In this document: one piece after another, positions 17,633 to 27,430 of the stretch
How positions within the stretch are numbered: the first letter of the stretch is position 1
Layout: every line of letters begins with the position of its first letter
Origin: Roseiarcus sp963721905
GTDB taxonomy: Bacteria; Pseudomonadota; Alphaproteobacteria; Rhizobiales; Beijerinckiaceae
Assembly: GCA_963721905.1 (NCBI GenBank)
Contig: CAVRMF010000021.1
Span: 62,001-126,000, forward strand
Direction of reading: 5' to 3'
Length of the DNA: 64,000 nucleotides
Position numbers and translations under genes: made by a program
Notes under the pieces: generated by a model
Database searches by the model: none
The model's input: only the letters and a program-made list of their open reading frames with translations
Told to the model about the DNA's origin: nothing

Positions 17633-18613
17633 ATGCGCCTTGCCGTCCCGCTGATTTTTGCCCTCCTCGGCGTCCGCGCCGCCTGCGCGGCGGACAGTTT
17701 CGTCGTGCATGCGACCGATGTCGCCGACCGGAAAGCCGTCGTCGCCACGGTCGAACCGCTCCACCAGCTTGTCGCGCGGGCCCGGATTGGAGGCACCATC
17801 GCCTCCCTCGCGATCAAGGAAGGGGATGTCGTTGCCGCCGGAGCGGAGATCGCGGTCGTCGCCGACCAGAAGCTCGCCCTGCAGATGCAGGCGTTGGATT
17901 CCCGAATCGCGTCGCAGGAGGCGCAGCGCGACCAGGCGAAGGCCGACTTCGATCGGGTGGCGGAACTGCAAAGACGCGGCGTCAGCACGCAGACCCAGCT
18001 CGATCAGGCGAGGACCAATCTCGACGTCGCCGAGCGTACCCTCGCCGCGATGCGCGCGGATCGCAGCGTGATCGCCCAGCAGGCGAGCGAGGGGGCCGTC
18101 CTGGCGCCGGGCGCCGGTCGGGCCTTGAACGTGCCCGTCTCCGTGGGTCAGGTCATCTTGCCGGGCGAGACGATCGCGACCCTGGCCGAGGATCAATTCA
18201 TCCTTCGCCTTCAATTGCCCGAACGCCACGCCCGGTTCATGCGCGCCGGAGACACGGTGCTGATTGGCGCGAGGGGCATGCAGGCCGAGGCGACCAACAC
18301 CATGCGCGAGGGAAAAGTGCGCCTGGTCTATCCCGAAATTCAGGGCGGACGGGTCATCGCGGACGTCGAGGCGCCCGGTGTTGGCGATTATTTCGTCGGC
18401 GAGCGCACACGCGTCTACATCGACGCGGGAACGCGTCGAACCCTCGTCGTGCCGGCGTCCTATGTCTATCGCCGAGCCGGGGTCAGCTACGTCCGCCTCG
18501 TTAGCGGCGACGAGATCGTCGTTCAGCCCGGCGAGCCCAGGGACATCGGCGAAATCAAGGGCGTCGAAATTCTGGCGGGCCTGAAGGACGGCGACACGTT
18601 GGCGGCGCCATGA
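17633..18613 (+). CDS. RND efflux periplasmic adaptor (membrane fusion protein)
   Basis: A 326-residue exported protein with a signal peptide (cut near AACAADS). It has a split lipoyl/barrel-sandwich domain (ARARIGGTIASLAIKEGDVV and LNVPVSVGQVILPGETIATL), an alpha-hairpin between them (residues about 90-150), a beta-barrel domain and a membrane-proximal end (ALVVPASYVYRRAGVSYV-like). It links the pump to an outer-membrane channel. It overlaps the pump gene by four bases. It is divergent from the repressor across the operator at 17562-17587, so it is probably sulfide-responsive. No outer-membrane TolC gene is in the cluster. Confidence 0.88.
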   Translation: MRLAVPLIFALLGVRAACAADSFVVHATDVADRKAVVATVEPLHQLVARARIGGTIASLAIKEGDVVAAGAEIAVVADQKLALQMQALDSRIASQEAQRDQAKADFDRVAELQRRGVSTQTQLDQARTNLDVAERTLAAMRADRSVIAQQASEGAVLAPGAGRALNVPVSVGQVILPGETIATLAEDQFILRLQLPERHARFMRAGDTVLIGARGMQAEATNTMREGKVRLVYPEIQGGRVIADVEAPGVGDYFVGERTRVYIDAGTRRTLVVPASYVYRRAGVSYVRLVSGDEIVVQPGEPRDIGEIKGVEILAGLKDGDTLAAP

Positions 18614-21600
18614 AACTGGGGCTTTCCGGCGTTCTGACACGCGCTTTCATCAACTCCCCGCTGACGCCGCTCTTGCTGCTGGCGGCGCTGGTCGCCGGCG
18701 CATTGGCCGTCTTCTCTCTGCCGCGCGAGGAAGAACCGCAGATCAGCGTGCCGATGGTCGACATCATCGTCGCCGCCAACGGCTACAAGGCCGACGAAGC
18801 GGTCGAGCTCGTGACCCGCCCGCTCGAGGACATCATCAAAGGCATCGACGGGGTCGAGCACGTCTACTCGCAGACCGAGGACGACCGCGTCGTCGTCACC
18901 GCGCGCTTTCTGGTCGGGACCGACCAGGACACGGCGGTGCTGAGGGTTCACGAGAAAATTCGCGCCGCCATCGGCGACATTCCGAAGGGCATTCCGGAGC
19001 CGCTAATCGTCGGCCGCGGAATCAACGACGTCGCCATTCTGGTCCTGACCTTGTCCGCCAGCCCCGACAAGGCCGCAGAATGGACCGCCAACGGGTTGCA
19101 ACAGGTCGCGGAAGAACTGCAGCACGAGCTGACGAAAGTCGAGGGCGTGGGCTCGAGCTATATCGTCGGCGGGGCGCCGAGCGAAATCCGGGTCGAACCA
19201 GACCCGGAGCGCCTCGCGCTCTATGGCATGACGCTGTCGCAGCTGACCGACAAGCTCGCCAACGCCAACCGGTCCTTCCTTGCCGGCGCGTTCCGGGACT
19301 ACGGCAAATCCGTTCCCGTCGTCGCCGGACAGACGCTACAGGGGGTTCCCGACATCGGGCTCCTCCTTTTGACCACGCGCGACGGCCGGCCCGTCTATGT
19401 CAAGGACGTCGCCGACGTTGTGGTCGGTTCCACCGAATCCGATCAGCGCGCCTGGACGATGACGCGCAGCGCGGGCGGCGCTTTGGAGCGGCGGCCGGCG
19501 GTCAGCCTCGCCGTCGCCAAACGCAAGGGCGCGAATGCGGTCAGGGTCGCCGAAGATGCGATGAAGCGCCTCGAGACGATCAAGGGCCGCATCGTCCCCG
19601 CCGGCCTCGACGTCACCGTCACGCGCAACTACGGCGAGACCGCCAACGACAAGGCGAACGAACTCCTGTTTCACCTCGCGCTCGCGACCGCATCGATCGT
19701 CATCCTCATCACCGCAACGATCGGCTGGCGAGAAGGAGTTGTCGTCTTGATCATCATTCCAACGACCATCCTGCTGACGCTCTTCGCCTCCTGGATGATG
19801 GGTTATACGATCAACCGGGTCAGCCTGTTTGCGCTCATTTTCTCGATCGGCATTCTCGTCGACGACGCGATCGTCGTCGTGGAGAACATTGTCCGGCATT
19901 GGTCGATGCGTGGCTCGCGTGGGCTTGTCGAAACTGCGGTCGAGGCCGTCGCGGAAGTTGGCAATCCGACCATCGTCGCGACCCTCGCCATCATCGCCGC
20001 GCTCCTGCCGATGATGTTCGTCAGCGGCCTCATGGGCCCCTACATGAGCCCGATTCCCGCCAACGCCTCGATCGCGATGCTGTTTTCGTTCTTCGTCGCG
20101 GTGACGGTGACGCCCTGGCTCCTGCTTCGCCTCGCCGGCCGGCGTTTCGCCGCCATGCCGGCCGGCGACGAGACCCATCACGACATCGGCGCCATGGGAC
20201 GCTTCTACATCCGCATCGCCAAGCCTCTCTTGAAGGGCCGCGTCCGCTCGAAGATCTTCCTGATCTCGGTGGGGCTGGCCACTGTCGCCGTCTGCGCGCT
20301 GTTCGGCACGAAGGATGTCGTGGTCAAGCTGCTGCCGTTCGACAACAAGTCGGAAATCCAGGTGATCGTCGACCTGCCGAAGGGCTCGTCGCTCGAGGAG
20401 ACGGATCGCGTGCTGATGGCGGCCGCCGACAGGCTGAACGACCTGCCCGAACTGACGTCGATCCAAGCCTACGCGGGGACGGCCGCGCCGTTCAACTTCA
20501 ACGGCCTCGTCCGCCATTATTACCTTCGCTCCGATCCTCAGATGGGCGATCTTTCGGTCAATCTGAAGCCGAAAGGCGATCGCTCTCGCGCCAGCCATGC
20601 GATCGCGCTCGACGTTCGCAAGCGGCTCGCCAATGTGCCCCTTCCGCCGCACGGATCGATCAAGGTCGTCGAAGTCCCGCCCGGGCCGCCGGTGCTCTCG
20701 ACGCTGCTCGCCGAGGTCTACGGACCCGACGCGGCGAGCCGGCGGGAGCTGGCCTCCAAAGTCCGCAAAGCCTTCGAATTGGTCGACTTCGTCGTCGACG
20801 CCGACGATAGTTTCGGCGTGCCGACGGAGCGCGTGCGCTTCGCGATCGACCAGGAAGCGCTCGAATTCCACGGGGTTGCCGAACAGGCGGTCTACGACAC
20901 GATCGGCGCTCTCGTCGGCGGAACCAAGGTCGGCTATTCGCAGCGCGGCAGCGGACTGAAGCCGATCTTGATCAATGTGGCGCTCCCGCGCAGCGAACTG
21001 ACGCTGAACGAGCGCCTTCTCTCCACGCCGCTGCCTGCCGGCGGCACGCCGCGCCAGGGCGCGAATGTCGAGCTTGGCGATGTCGTCAGCCTCAAGCGCG
21101 AAGTCTCCTCGTACCCGATCTTCCGCCACAACGGGCGGTTCGCGGAGATGGTGACGGCCGAGATGGCCGGGCGTTTCGAGGCGCCGATCTACGGCATGCT
21201 CGCGGTCGACGACAGGATTGCGGGCATGAACTGGGGCGCGACGGGAAAGCCGGACATCACGTTCCATGGCCAGCCCCTCGACGAGTTGAGGCCGACGCTG
21301 CTTTGGGACGGCGAGTGGGAGGTGACCTATGTGACCTTCCGCGACATGGGCGCCGCCTTCGCCGTCGCCATCCTCGCCATTTATCTCCTGGTGGTTGCGC
21401 AATTCGGATCGTTCGTTCTGCCGCTCGTCGTGCTGACCCCAGTGCCGCTGACCTTGATTGGAATCGTGCTCGGCCACTGGGCTCTCGGGGCGCCGTTCAC
21501 CGCGACGTCGATGATCGGCTTCATTGCGCTCGCAGGCATCATCGTGCGCAACTCGATTCTGCTGGTCGATTTCATCCGCACCCGGCGCGCACAGGGCATT

Positions 21601-21834
21601 CCCCTGCGCCCGGCGCTGATCGAGGCCGGCGCGACGCGCTTCAAGCCGATTTTCCTGACAGCGGCGGCGGCGATGATCGGTGCGGCGTTCATCCTGACCG
21701 ACCCGATCTTCCAGGGACTCGCGATCTCGCTGGTGTTCGGCCTCGCGTCTTCCACTGCGCTGACGCTGCTTGTGATTCCGGCGATCTATGTCTGGCTTAG
21801 GGACGATGAGAGGCAAGCGAAATCGGCCGCCTGA
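18610..21834 (+). CDS. RND family efflux pump, inner-membrane subunit
   Basis: A 1,074-residue proton-driven transporter with the two-fold RND layout: an N-terminal membrane helix (LLLLAALVAGALAVFSLP) followed by REEEPQISVPMVDI, large periplasmic loops, and helices with FSIGILVDDAIVVVENIVRH (the TM4 proton relay aspartates). The second half has GFIALAGIIVRNSILLVDFI. The length is normal. It starts inside the adaptor stop (ATGA). Substrate cannot be read from sequence. Its place in a sulfide cluster suggests export of a sulfur-linked or sulfide-induced toxic compound. Confidence 0.9.
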   Translation: MKLGLSGVLTRAFINSPLTPLLLLAALVAGALAVFSLPREEEPQISVPMVDIIVAANGYKADEAVELVTRPLEDIIKGIDGVEHVYSQTEDDRVVVTARFLVGTDQDTAVLRVHEKIRAAIGDIPKGIPEPLIVGRGINDVAILVLTLSASPDKAAEWTANGLQQVAEELQHELTKVEGVGSSYIVGGAPSEIRVEPDPERLALYGMTLSQLTDKLANANRSFLAGAFRDYGKSVPVVAGQTLQGVPDIGLLLLTTRDGRPVYVKDVADVVVGSTESDQRAWTMTRSAGGALERRPAVSLAVAKRKGANAVRVAEDAMKRLETIKGRIVPAGLDVTVTRNYGETANDKANELLFHLALATASIVILITATIGWREGVVVLIIIPTTILLTLFASWMMGYTINRVSLFALIFSIGILVDDAIVVVENIVRHWSMRGSRGLVETAVEAVAEVGNPTIVATLAIIAALLPMMFVSGLMGPYMSPIPANASIAMLFSFFVAVTVTPWLLLRLAGRRFAAMPAGDETHHDIGAMGRFYIRIAKPLLKGRVRSKIFLISVGLATVAVCALFGTKDVVVKLLPFDNKSEIQVIVDLPKGSSLEETDRVLMAAADRLNDLPELTSIQAYAGTAAPFNFNGLVRHYYLRSDPQMGDLSVNLKPKGDRSRASHAIALDVRKRLANVPLPPHGSIKVVEVPPGPPVLSTLLAEVYGPDAASRRELASKVRKAFELVDFVVDADDSFGVPTERVRFAIDQEALEFHGVAEQAVYDTIGALVGGTKVGYSQRGSGLKPILINVALPRSELTLNERLLSTPLPAGGTPRQGANVELGDVVSLKREVSSYPIFRHNGRFAEMVTAEMAGRFEAPIYGMLAVDDRIAGMNWGATGKPDITFHGQPLDELRPTLLWDGEWEVTYVTFRDMGAAFAVAILAIYLLVVAQFGSFVLPLVVLTPVPLTLIGIVLGHWALGAPFTATSMIGFIALAGIIVRNSILLVDFIRTRRAQGIPLRPALIEAGATRFKPIFLTAAAAMIGAAFILTDPIFQGLAISLVFGLASSTALTLLVIPAIYVWLRDDERQAKSAA

Positions 21835-21865
21835 GCGGCCTGCTCTAGTTCAAAGGAGACTGACA

Positions 21866-22234
21866 ATGACTGCGAACGACTGGCCAGAATTGGCCCAATA
21901 TCTCGGCGGCGAACTGCGCCATCTGCGCAGCGGCGCAAGCGACGTGATGAAGGGCTTCTCGGGGATCGCGCAAGCCGCGCTCGCGCCCGGCGCGCTCGAC
22001 GTCAAGACGAAGGAATTGATCGCGCTCGCGATCTCGGTCGCCACGCGCTGCGACGATTGCATCGCCTTCCACGCCAAGGCCGCCGTCGAGCGTGGCGCCA
22101 CGCGCGAGGAAGTGCTGGAGACACTGGGCGTGGCGATCTACATGGGCGCCGGCCCCGCCGCGATGTACGCGAGCCATGCGCTTGGCGCCTTCAACCAGTT
22201 CGCCGAGGCGAAAACCAAGCGCGCGAACGCCTGA
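21866..22234 (+). CDS. Carboxymuconolactone decarboxylase/AhpD-like protein
   Basis: A 122-residue all-helical protein with the CxxC motif of the AhpD-like branch (VATRCDDCIAFHAKAAVERG) and the downstream histidine used in peroxidase-type members. Related small proteins act as thiol-disulfide or peroxide-reducing enzymes. It follows the pump gene by 31 bases with a strong AAGGAG site and precedes the rhodanese gene, so a role in low-molecular-weight thiol or persulfide chemistry is a reasonable inference. Confidence 0.85.
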   Translation: MTANDWPELAQYLGGELRHLRSGASDVMKGFSGIAQAALAPGALDVKTKELIALAISVATRCDDCIAFHAKAAVERGATREEVLETLGVAIYMGAGPAAMYASHALGAFNQFAEAKTKRANA

Positions 22235-22249
22235 ACGGAGGAACCCGCG

Positions 22250-22591
22250 ATGAATTTCTCAGATTTTCTCTCCAAGCGCTCCGGCGCGGACCCGAGCGAG
22301 ATCGGGTATGACGAACTCGCCGAAGCTCTGCAGTCCAAATCCTGCGTGCTTGTCGACGTCCGCGAACCACACGAATTCTCGGCGGGCCACGTGCCGGGCT
22401 CCGTCAATCATCCGCTTTCGCGCTTCGACCCGCATCGATTGCCCGCCGGCGAGCAGGTCGTATTGATCTGCGGCTCCGGCAAGCGGTCCGCGAGCGCGCT
22501 CAGCCGGGCGCGCGAGGCGGGACACACCACTGTGCGTGATTATCCGGGCGGCGTCATCGGCTGGCGACGCGAGGGCGGCCAACTCGGCTGA
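22250..22591 (+). CDS. Single-domain rhodanese-like sulfurtransferase
   Basis: A 113-residue rhodanese domain with VLVDVREPHEFSAGHVPGSV in the first half and the active-site loop LICGSGKRS, whose cysteine would carry the persulfide. The loop has six residues after the cysteine, as in GlpE/PspE-type rhodaneses. The C-terminal YPGGVIGWRREG is typical. It is the last gene of the rightward operon and would use the sulfane sulfur made by the sulfide:quinone oxidoreductase encoded on the other arm. Confidence 0.9.
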   Translation: MNFSDFLSKRSGADPSEIGYDELAEALQSKSCVLVDVREPHEFSAGHVPGSVNHPLSRFDPHRLPAGEQVVLICGSGKRSASALSRAREAGHTTVRDYPGGVIGWRREGGQLG

Positions 22592-22653
22592 GCGGCGCTG
22601 AGCGCGCATTTCAGCACCGCTAACTCGCAATAACCGGTTTCCGCCAACGGCCG

Positions 22654-22674
22654 GCCGGGTTTGATGAACCCGGC
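22654..22674. terminator. Hairpin downstream of the rhodanese gene
   Basis: GCCGGGTT and AACCCGGC form a perfect 8-bp stem with loop TGATG, 63 bases after the rhodanese stop. There is no T-tract. It may help end the RND-rhodanese operon. The remaining sequence to 22861 shows no gene. Confidence 0.35.
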
Positions 22675-22861
22675 GCTCGTCGCTGTAGAGACGCAACGGG
22701 TCCGAATGTCCGGTGTACGTCGACTCCGGCCGTGTGCCGTGCGTCGATCTCGGCCGTCGGCGGTGTGGGCGCCGTCCCGAAGGTTGCGAGAGGAGATTGC
22801 TGCGACGAGGCCTGCCGCCGGCGGCGCGTCCACACGTAGAGGCTTAAAACGCCCTCTCCCG

Positions 22862-23317
22862 TCAGAAGGCGGCGCAGACCGTCGAGTTGACCCGCAAGGG
22901 CGCATCTTCCTGATGGAATTGTTTCTTATAGGCGTCGCGCATGGCCTCGATCTTCCCTTCGCTCGTGGCGTCGGCCTTATAGAGAATGAGGAGCACGCGG
23001 GTCGCTTCGCGATAGATGCGCCCGTCACCGGAACGCCACTGTCCGTGCGCGTCAAAGACGGTGAGACCGTCGGGAAACCTGGGCGTCACCTCCGAGTTGA
23101 GAAACTTGGACCACGCCCGTTCTGTGACAATGGGGCGTCCCTTAACGGACGCGCCGAAATAAAGCTCGACCTGCTGCACCGCCGAGGTCGGCGCGGCGCA
23201 CCCTTCCGCGCGGGCCGCAAGCGTCGGCAGGACGGCGACGCCAGTCAACATCATGGCTGTCTGAATTCCGCGCACAATCAGCCGCGAACGCCGAGGACCC
23301 CATTGCCTTTTGGACAA
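22862..23317 (-). CDS. DUF3574 exported protein
   Basis: A 151-residue protein matching the DUF3574 pattern: QQVELYFGASVKGRPIVTER, WSKFLNSEVTPRFPDGLTVF, DAHGQWRSGDGRIYREATR and VLLILYK. The N-terminus carries a twin-arginine-like basic stretch and a hydrophobic segment ending LPTLAARAEG, so it is probably secreted. The TTG at 23317 has a strong GGGAGGGG ribosome site six bases upstream; a longer frame to 23377 lacks one. Function is unknown. It is unlinked to its neighbours by direction. Confidence 0.75.
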   Translation of the reverse strand: MSKRQWGPRRSRLIVRGIQTAMMLTGVAVLPTLAARAEGCAAPTSAVQQVELYFGASVKGRPIVTERAWSKFLNSEVTPRFPDGLTVFDAHGQWRSGDGRIYREATRVLLILYKADATSEGKIEAMRDAYKKQFHQEDAPLRVNSTVCAAF

Positions 23318-23535
23318 GTCCGACCCCTCCCCGTCCTCATGATCCGACGTTTTGCGGGGCGAACCGATTGCGGTCAAGCGCGCGGAATCTTGTGGCGCAG
23401 CGCCGCGATGGCGGGCTTTTCGCAGACTTTTTCGCGAGGTCGGTCAACCCGGCGTGTGCAATCGCACAGACCAAGGATATGATGGCGGAGCGTGGCTGAG
23501 CGTTGTCGGAGCCGTCTGCGTGGGAGCCTACGATA

Positions 23536-24279
23536 ATGCGCATCGGGCTTTTCATCCCTTGCTACATCGACGCCTTCTTCCCAGAGGTCGGCATCGCGAC
23601 ACTGGAGCTCCTGGAGCGGTTCGGTCACGAGGTCGTCTATCCCCGCGACCAGACCTGTTGCGGACAGCCGATGGCGAACAGCGGGTTCAACGCCGATTGC
23701 GCCGCCACGGAAGCATTGTTCGTGCGCAATTTTTCCGGCTTCGACTACGTCGTCGCGCCCTCCGGCAGCTGTGTCCACCACGTCCGTGACAATCTTGATG
23801 CCGTCGAACAGACCGCCGAGGTGCAGGAGGTTCGCGCCCGCACCTACGAGGTGGTCGAGTTCCTGCATGACATCCAAAAGGCCGATGCGTTTCCATGGGC
23901 CAAGTTTCCGCACCGGGTCGGATTGCACAACAGCTGCGGCACATTGCGGCAGCTCAAACACGCGGCGCCCTCGGAATTGCGCGAGCCGTTCTTTTCCAAA
24001 CCTTTGGATCTATTATCCAAAGTCGAAGGAATCGAGTTCGTCACGCCGTCGCGGCCAGATGAGTGCTGCGGCTTCGGCGGCACTTTCTCGGTCTTCGAGG
24101 AAGTCGTCTCTACCAAGATGGGCTATGACAAGGTCAGCGATCATGCTCGCGCCGGCGCCGAGTACATCGTGTCGGCCGACACATCCTGTCTGATGCACCA
24201 ACAGGGCTGCGCCGAGCGGATCGGCGTCCCGATCAAGTTCATCCATATCGCCCAGATCCTGAACGGAGCCAGCGCATGA
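23536..24279 (+). CDS. lutA: LutA-type lactate utilisation Fe-S protein
   Basis: A 247-residue protein with two CCG domains (DQTCCGQPMANSGF and DECCGFGGTFSV) plus the SGSCVHH and NSCGTLRQ cysteine segments that bind Fe-S or heterodisulfide-type clusters. Together with LutB and LutC it oxidises L-lactate to pyruvate. The ATG at 23536 begins MRIGLFIPCYIDAF, the usual start. Its stop overlaps a following ATG (ATGA at 24276). Confidence 0.9.
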   Translation: MRIGLFIPCYIDAFFPEVGIATLELLERFGHEVVYPRDQTCCGQPMANSGFNADCAATEALFVRNFSGFDYVVAPSGSCVHHVRDNLDAVEQTAEVQEVRARTYEVVEFLHDIQKADAFPWAKFPHRVGLHNSCGTLRQLKHAAPSELREPFFSKPLDLLSKVEGIEFVTPSRPDECCGFGGTFSVFEEVVSTKMGYDKVSDHARAGAEYIVSADTSCLMHQQGCAERIGVPIKFIHIAQILNGASA

Positions 24280-24288
24280 GCGACCCGC

Positions 24289-25811
<1,523 letters not shown>

Positions 25812-25815
<4 letters not shown>

Positions 25816-26423
25816 GCAGCCGCGACGAGATTCTCGCATCGATCCGCGGGAACCGGCCGCACCTGGAGCGGCCGCTGCCAGCTGTTCCACTATTCGACGC
25901 TGACCGGCCGACGTCCCTTCTGGCTGCGTTTAAAGAGAGCCTTGAACGGATGGGCGGGCTGTTTCTTGATCCGCCGCCGGCGGGCGATGTCCTGGCGCCG
26001 ATTCGAGCAAAGATCGCCAACGCGAAGGTCGTGTGCTCAACGGCGCCGGAGATCGAAGGCAACCTCGACATTGCCGGGGTCGGCGCGCCGCAGGATCTGG
26101 CGAACGTCGACTTCGCGATTGCACGCGCCGCTTTCGCAGTCGCGGAGACCGGCTCGGTCCTTCTCAGCGATAAGGACCTCCGCGTCAACGCCGTCGCTTA
26201 TCTCGCGCAGCACCTGATTGTTCTCATCGACCCCGACGACATCGTCGTTAATCTCCATCACGCTTATCGCCGGCCGGAGCTTCGAAGCGGCAACTATGCC
26301 GCCTTCCACACCGGGCCGTCCGCCACGGCGGATATCGAAGGGGTTTTGATCCACGGCGCCCAGGGGGTGCGCTCGCTATCTGTCCTCCCCGTCGCACGAG
26401 GGCGGACGCTGTCCACCCATTGA
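25812..26423 (+). CDS. lutC: LutC-type LUD domain protein
   Basis: A 203-residue single LUD domain, the third component of the lactate utilisation system. It has MSSRDEILASIRGN at the start, AFAVAETGSVLLSD, the YLAQHLIVLIDPDDIV stretch and the C-terminal FHTGPSATADIEGVLIHGAQ and GVRSL signature. It overlaps lutB by four bases (ATGA), completing a lutABC operon. No LutP permease or LutR regulator is adjacent. Confidence 0.9.
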
Positions 26424-26655
26424 TTCGGGAAGGTTATACCCGCCCACTGCAGACACTCGCTTCGGGTTTTCTTCGTCTTCTGGCTTTAACGAGCACGCCC
26501 GACACAGATTTGCCCCGTCGGAGCCGTCATGTCCCCGTCAAAGGCGGAAGACAGGATCGCCAAAGAAGCCGCATCATTAGCGGCGACGGAAGAAGGCACC
26601 CGGTTGTCGGGGTGAGCGCGTCGTCTTTCCGGCGCCGGACAAATGGAGAAGCGCA

Positions 26656-27423
26656 ATGTCGCTGAAGGGCAAGGTCGCGATCGTCACCGGCGGCAACAGC
26701 GGAATCGGAATGGCGATTGCGGTCGGCCTGGCAAAGGCCGGGGCCAGCATCGTCATCGATTACGTCGCCCACCCCGAGGCGACCGAGGCTTTGGAGCGCG
26801 AGATCGTTTCATTCGGCGATCAGGCGATCGGCGTCGATGCGGATGTGAGCCGGATCGACGAATTGCAGCGCCTCGTCGATGCTGCAGTTGCGAAGTTCGG
26901 ACGCCTCGACATTATGGTGAACAATGCCGGAGTCGAGACCCGAACCTCCGTCCTCGAGACGACCGAGGCCCAGTACGATCGGGTCCTTGCGATCAATCTC
27001 AAGAGCGCCTTTTTCGGCGTCCAGCTCGCTGCGAGGCAGATGGTCAAGCAGGGCGGAGGCGGGCGGATCATCAACATCACGTCGGTGCATGAGGACTGGC
27101 CCATGCCCGGCAACACCGCCTATTGCCTGGCCAAGGGCGGCATGCGGATGCTGACGCGGACAGCCGGCGTCGAATTGGCGCCGCACGGCGTTCTGGTTGT
27201 TGGCGTGGGTCCCGGCGCGGTCGCGACTCCGATCAATCTTTCAACCATGAAAGACCCGGCGCTGATGGCGAAGCTCGACGCGGCCATCCCACTCGGCCGC
27301 ATGGCTCGCCCTGAAGAGATCGCGGGCGTCGTTGTTTTTCTTGCCGGCGACGGCGCAAGCTATCTGACCGCGACCACGATCTTCGCCGACGGAGGGATGA
27401 TGCAGATGAGCGTCGGGCTCTAG
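26656..27423 (+). CDS. SDR oxidoreductase (glucose 1-dehydrogenase-like)
   Basis: A 255-residue classical short-chain dehydrogenase. The cofactor motif TGGNSGIG (12-19 region), NNAG, the catalytic serine in INITSVHED and the YCLAK motif are all present. The SVHEDWPMPGNTAY stretch closely resembles glucose 1-dehydrogenases, so an NAD(P)-dependent sugar or polyol oxidation is likely. It is the first gene of an operon with a GMC oxidoreductase eight bases on and an MFS transporter beyond. The 232-base gap upstream contains no gene I can support. Confidence 0.85.
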   Translation: MSLKGKVAIVTGGNSGIGMAIAVGLAKAGASIVIDYVAHPEATEALEREIVSFGDQAIGVDADVSRIDELQRLVDAAVAKFGRLDIMVNNAGVETRTSVLETTEAQYDRVLAINLKSAFFGVQLAARQMVKQGGGGRIINITSVHEDWPMPGNTAYCLAKGGMRMLTRTAGVELAPHGVLVVGVGPGAVATPINLSTMKDPALMAKLDAAIPLGRMARPEEIAGVVVFLAGDGASYLTATTIFADGGMMQMSVGL

Positions 27424-27430
27424 CGCCAAA

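Noticed and set aside
19336..21816. An 826-codon minus-strand open frame opposite the RND pump gene
   Set aside because: It is the antisense of a well-supported pump gene, is rich in Arg, Asp and His, and has no domain or ribosome site.
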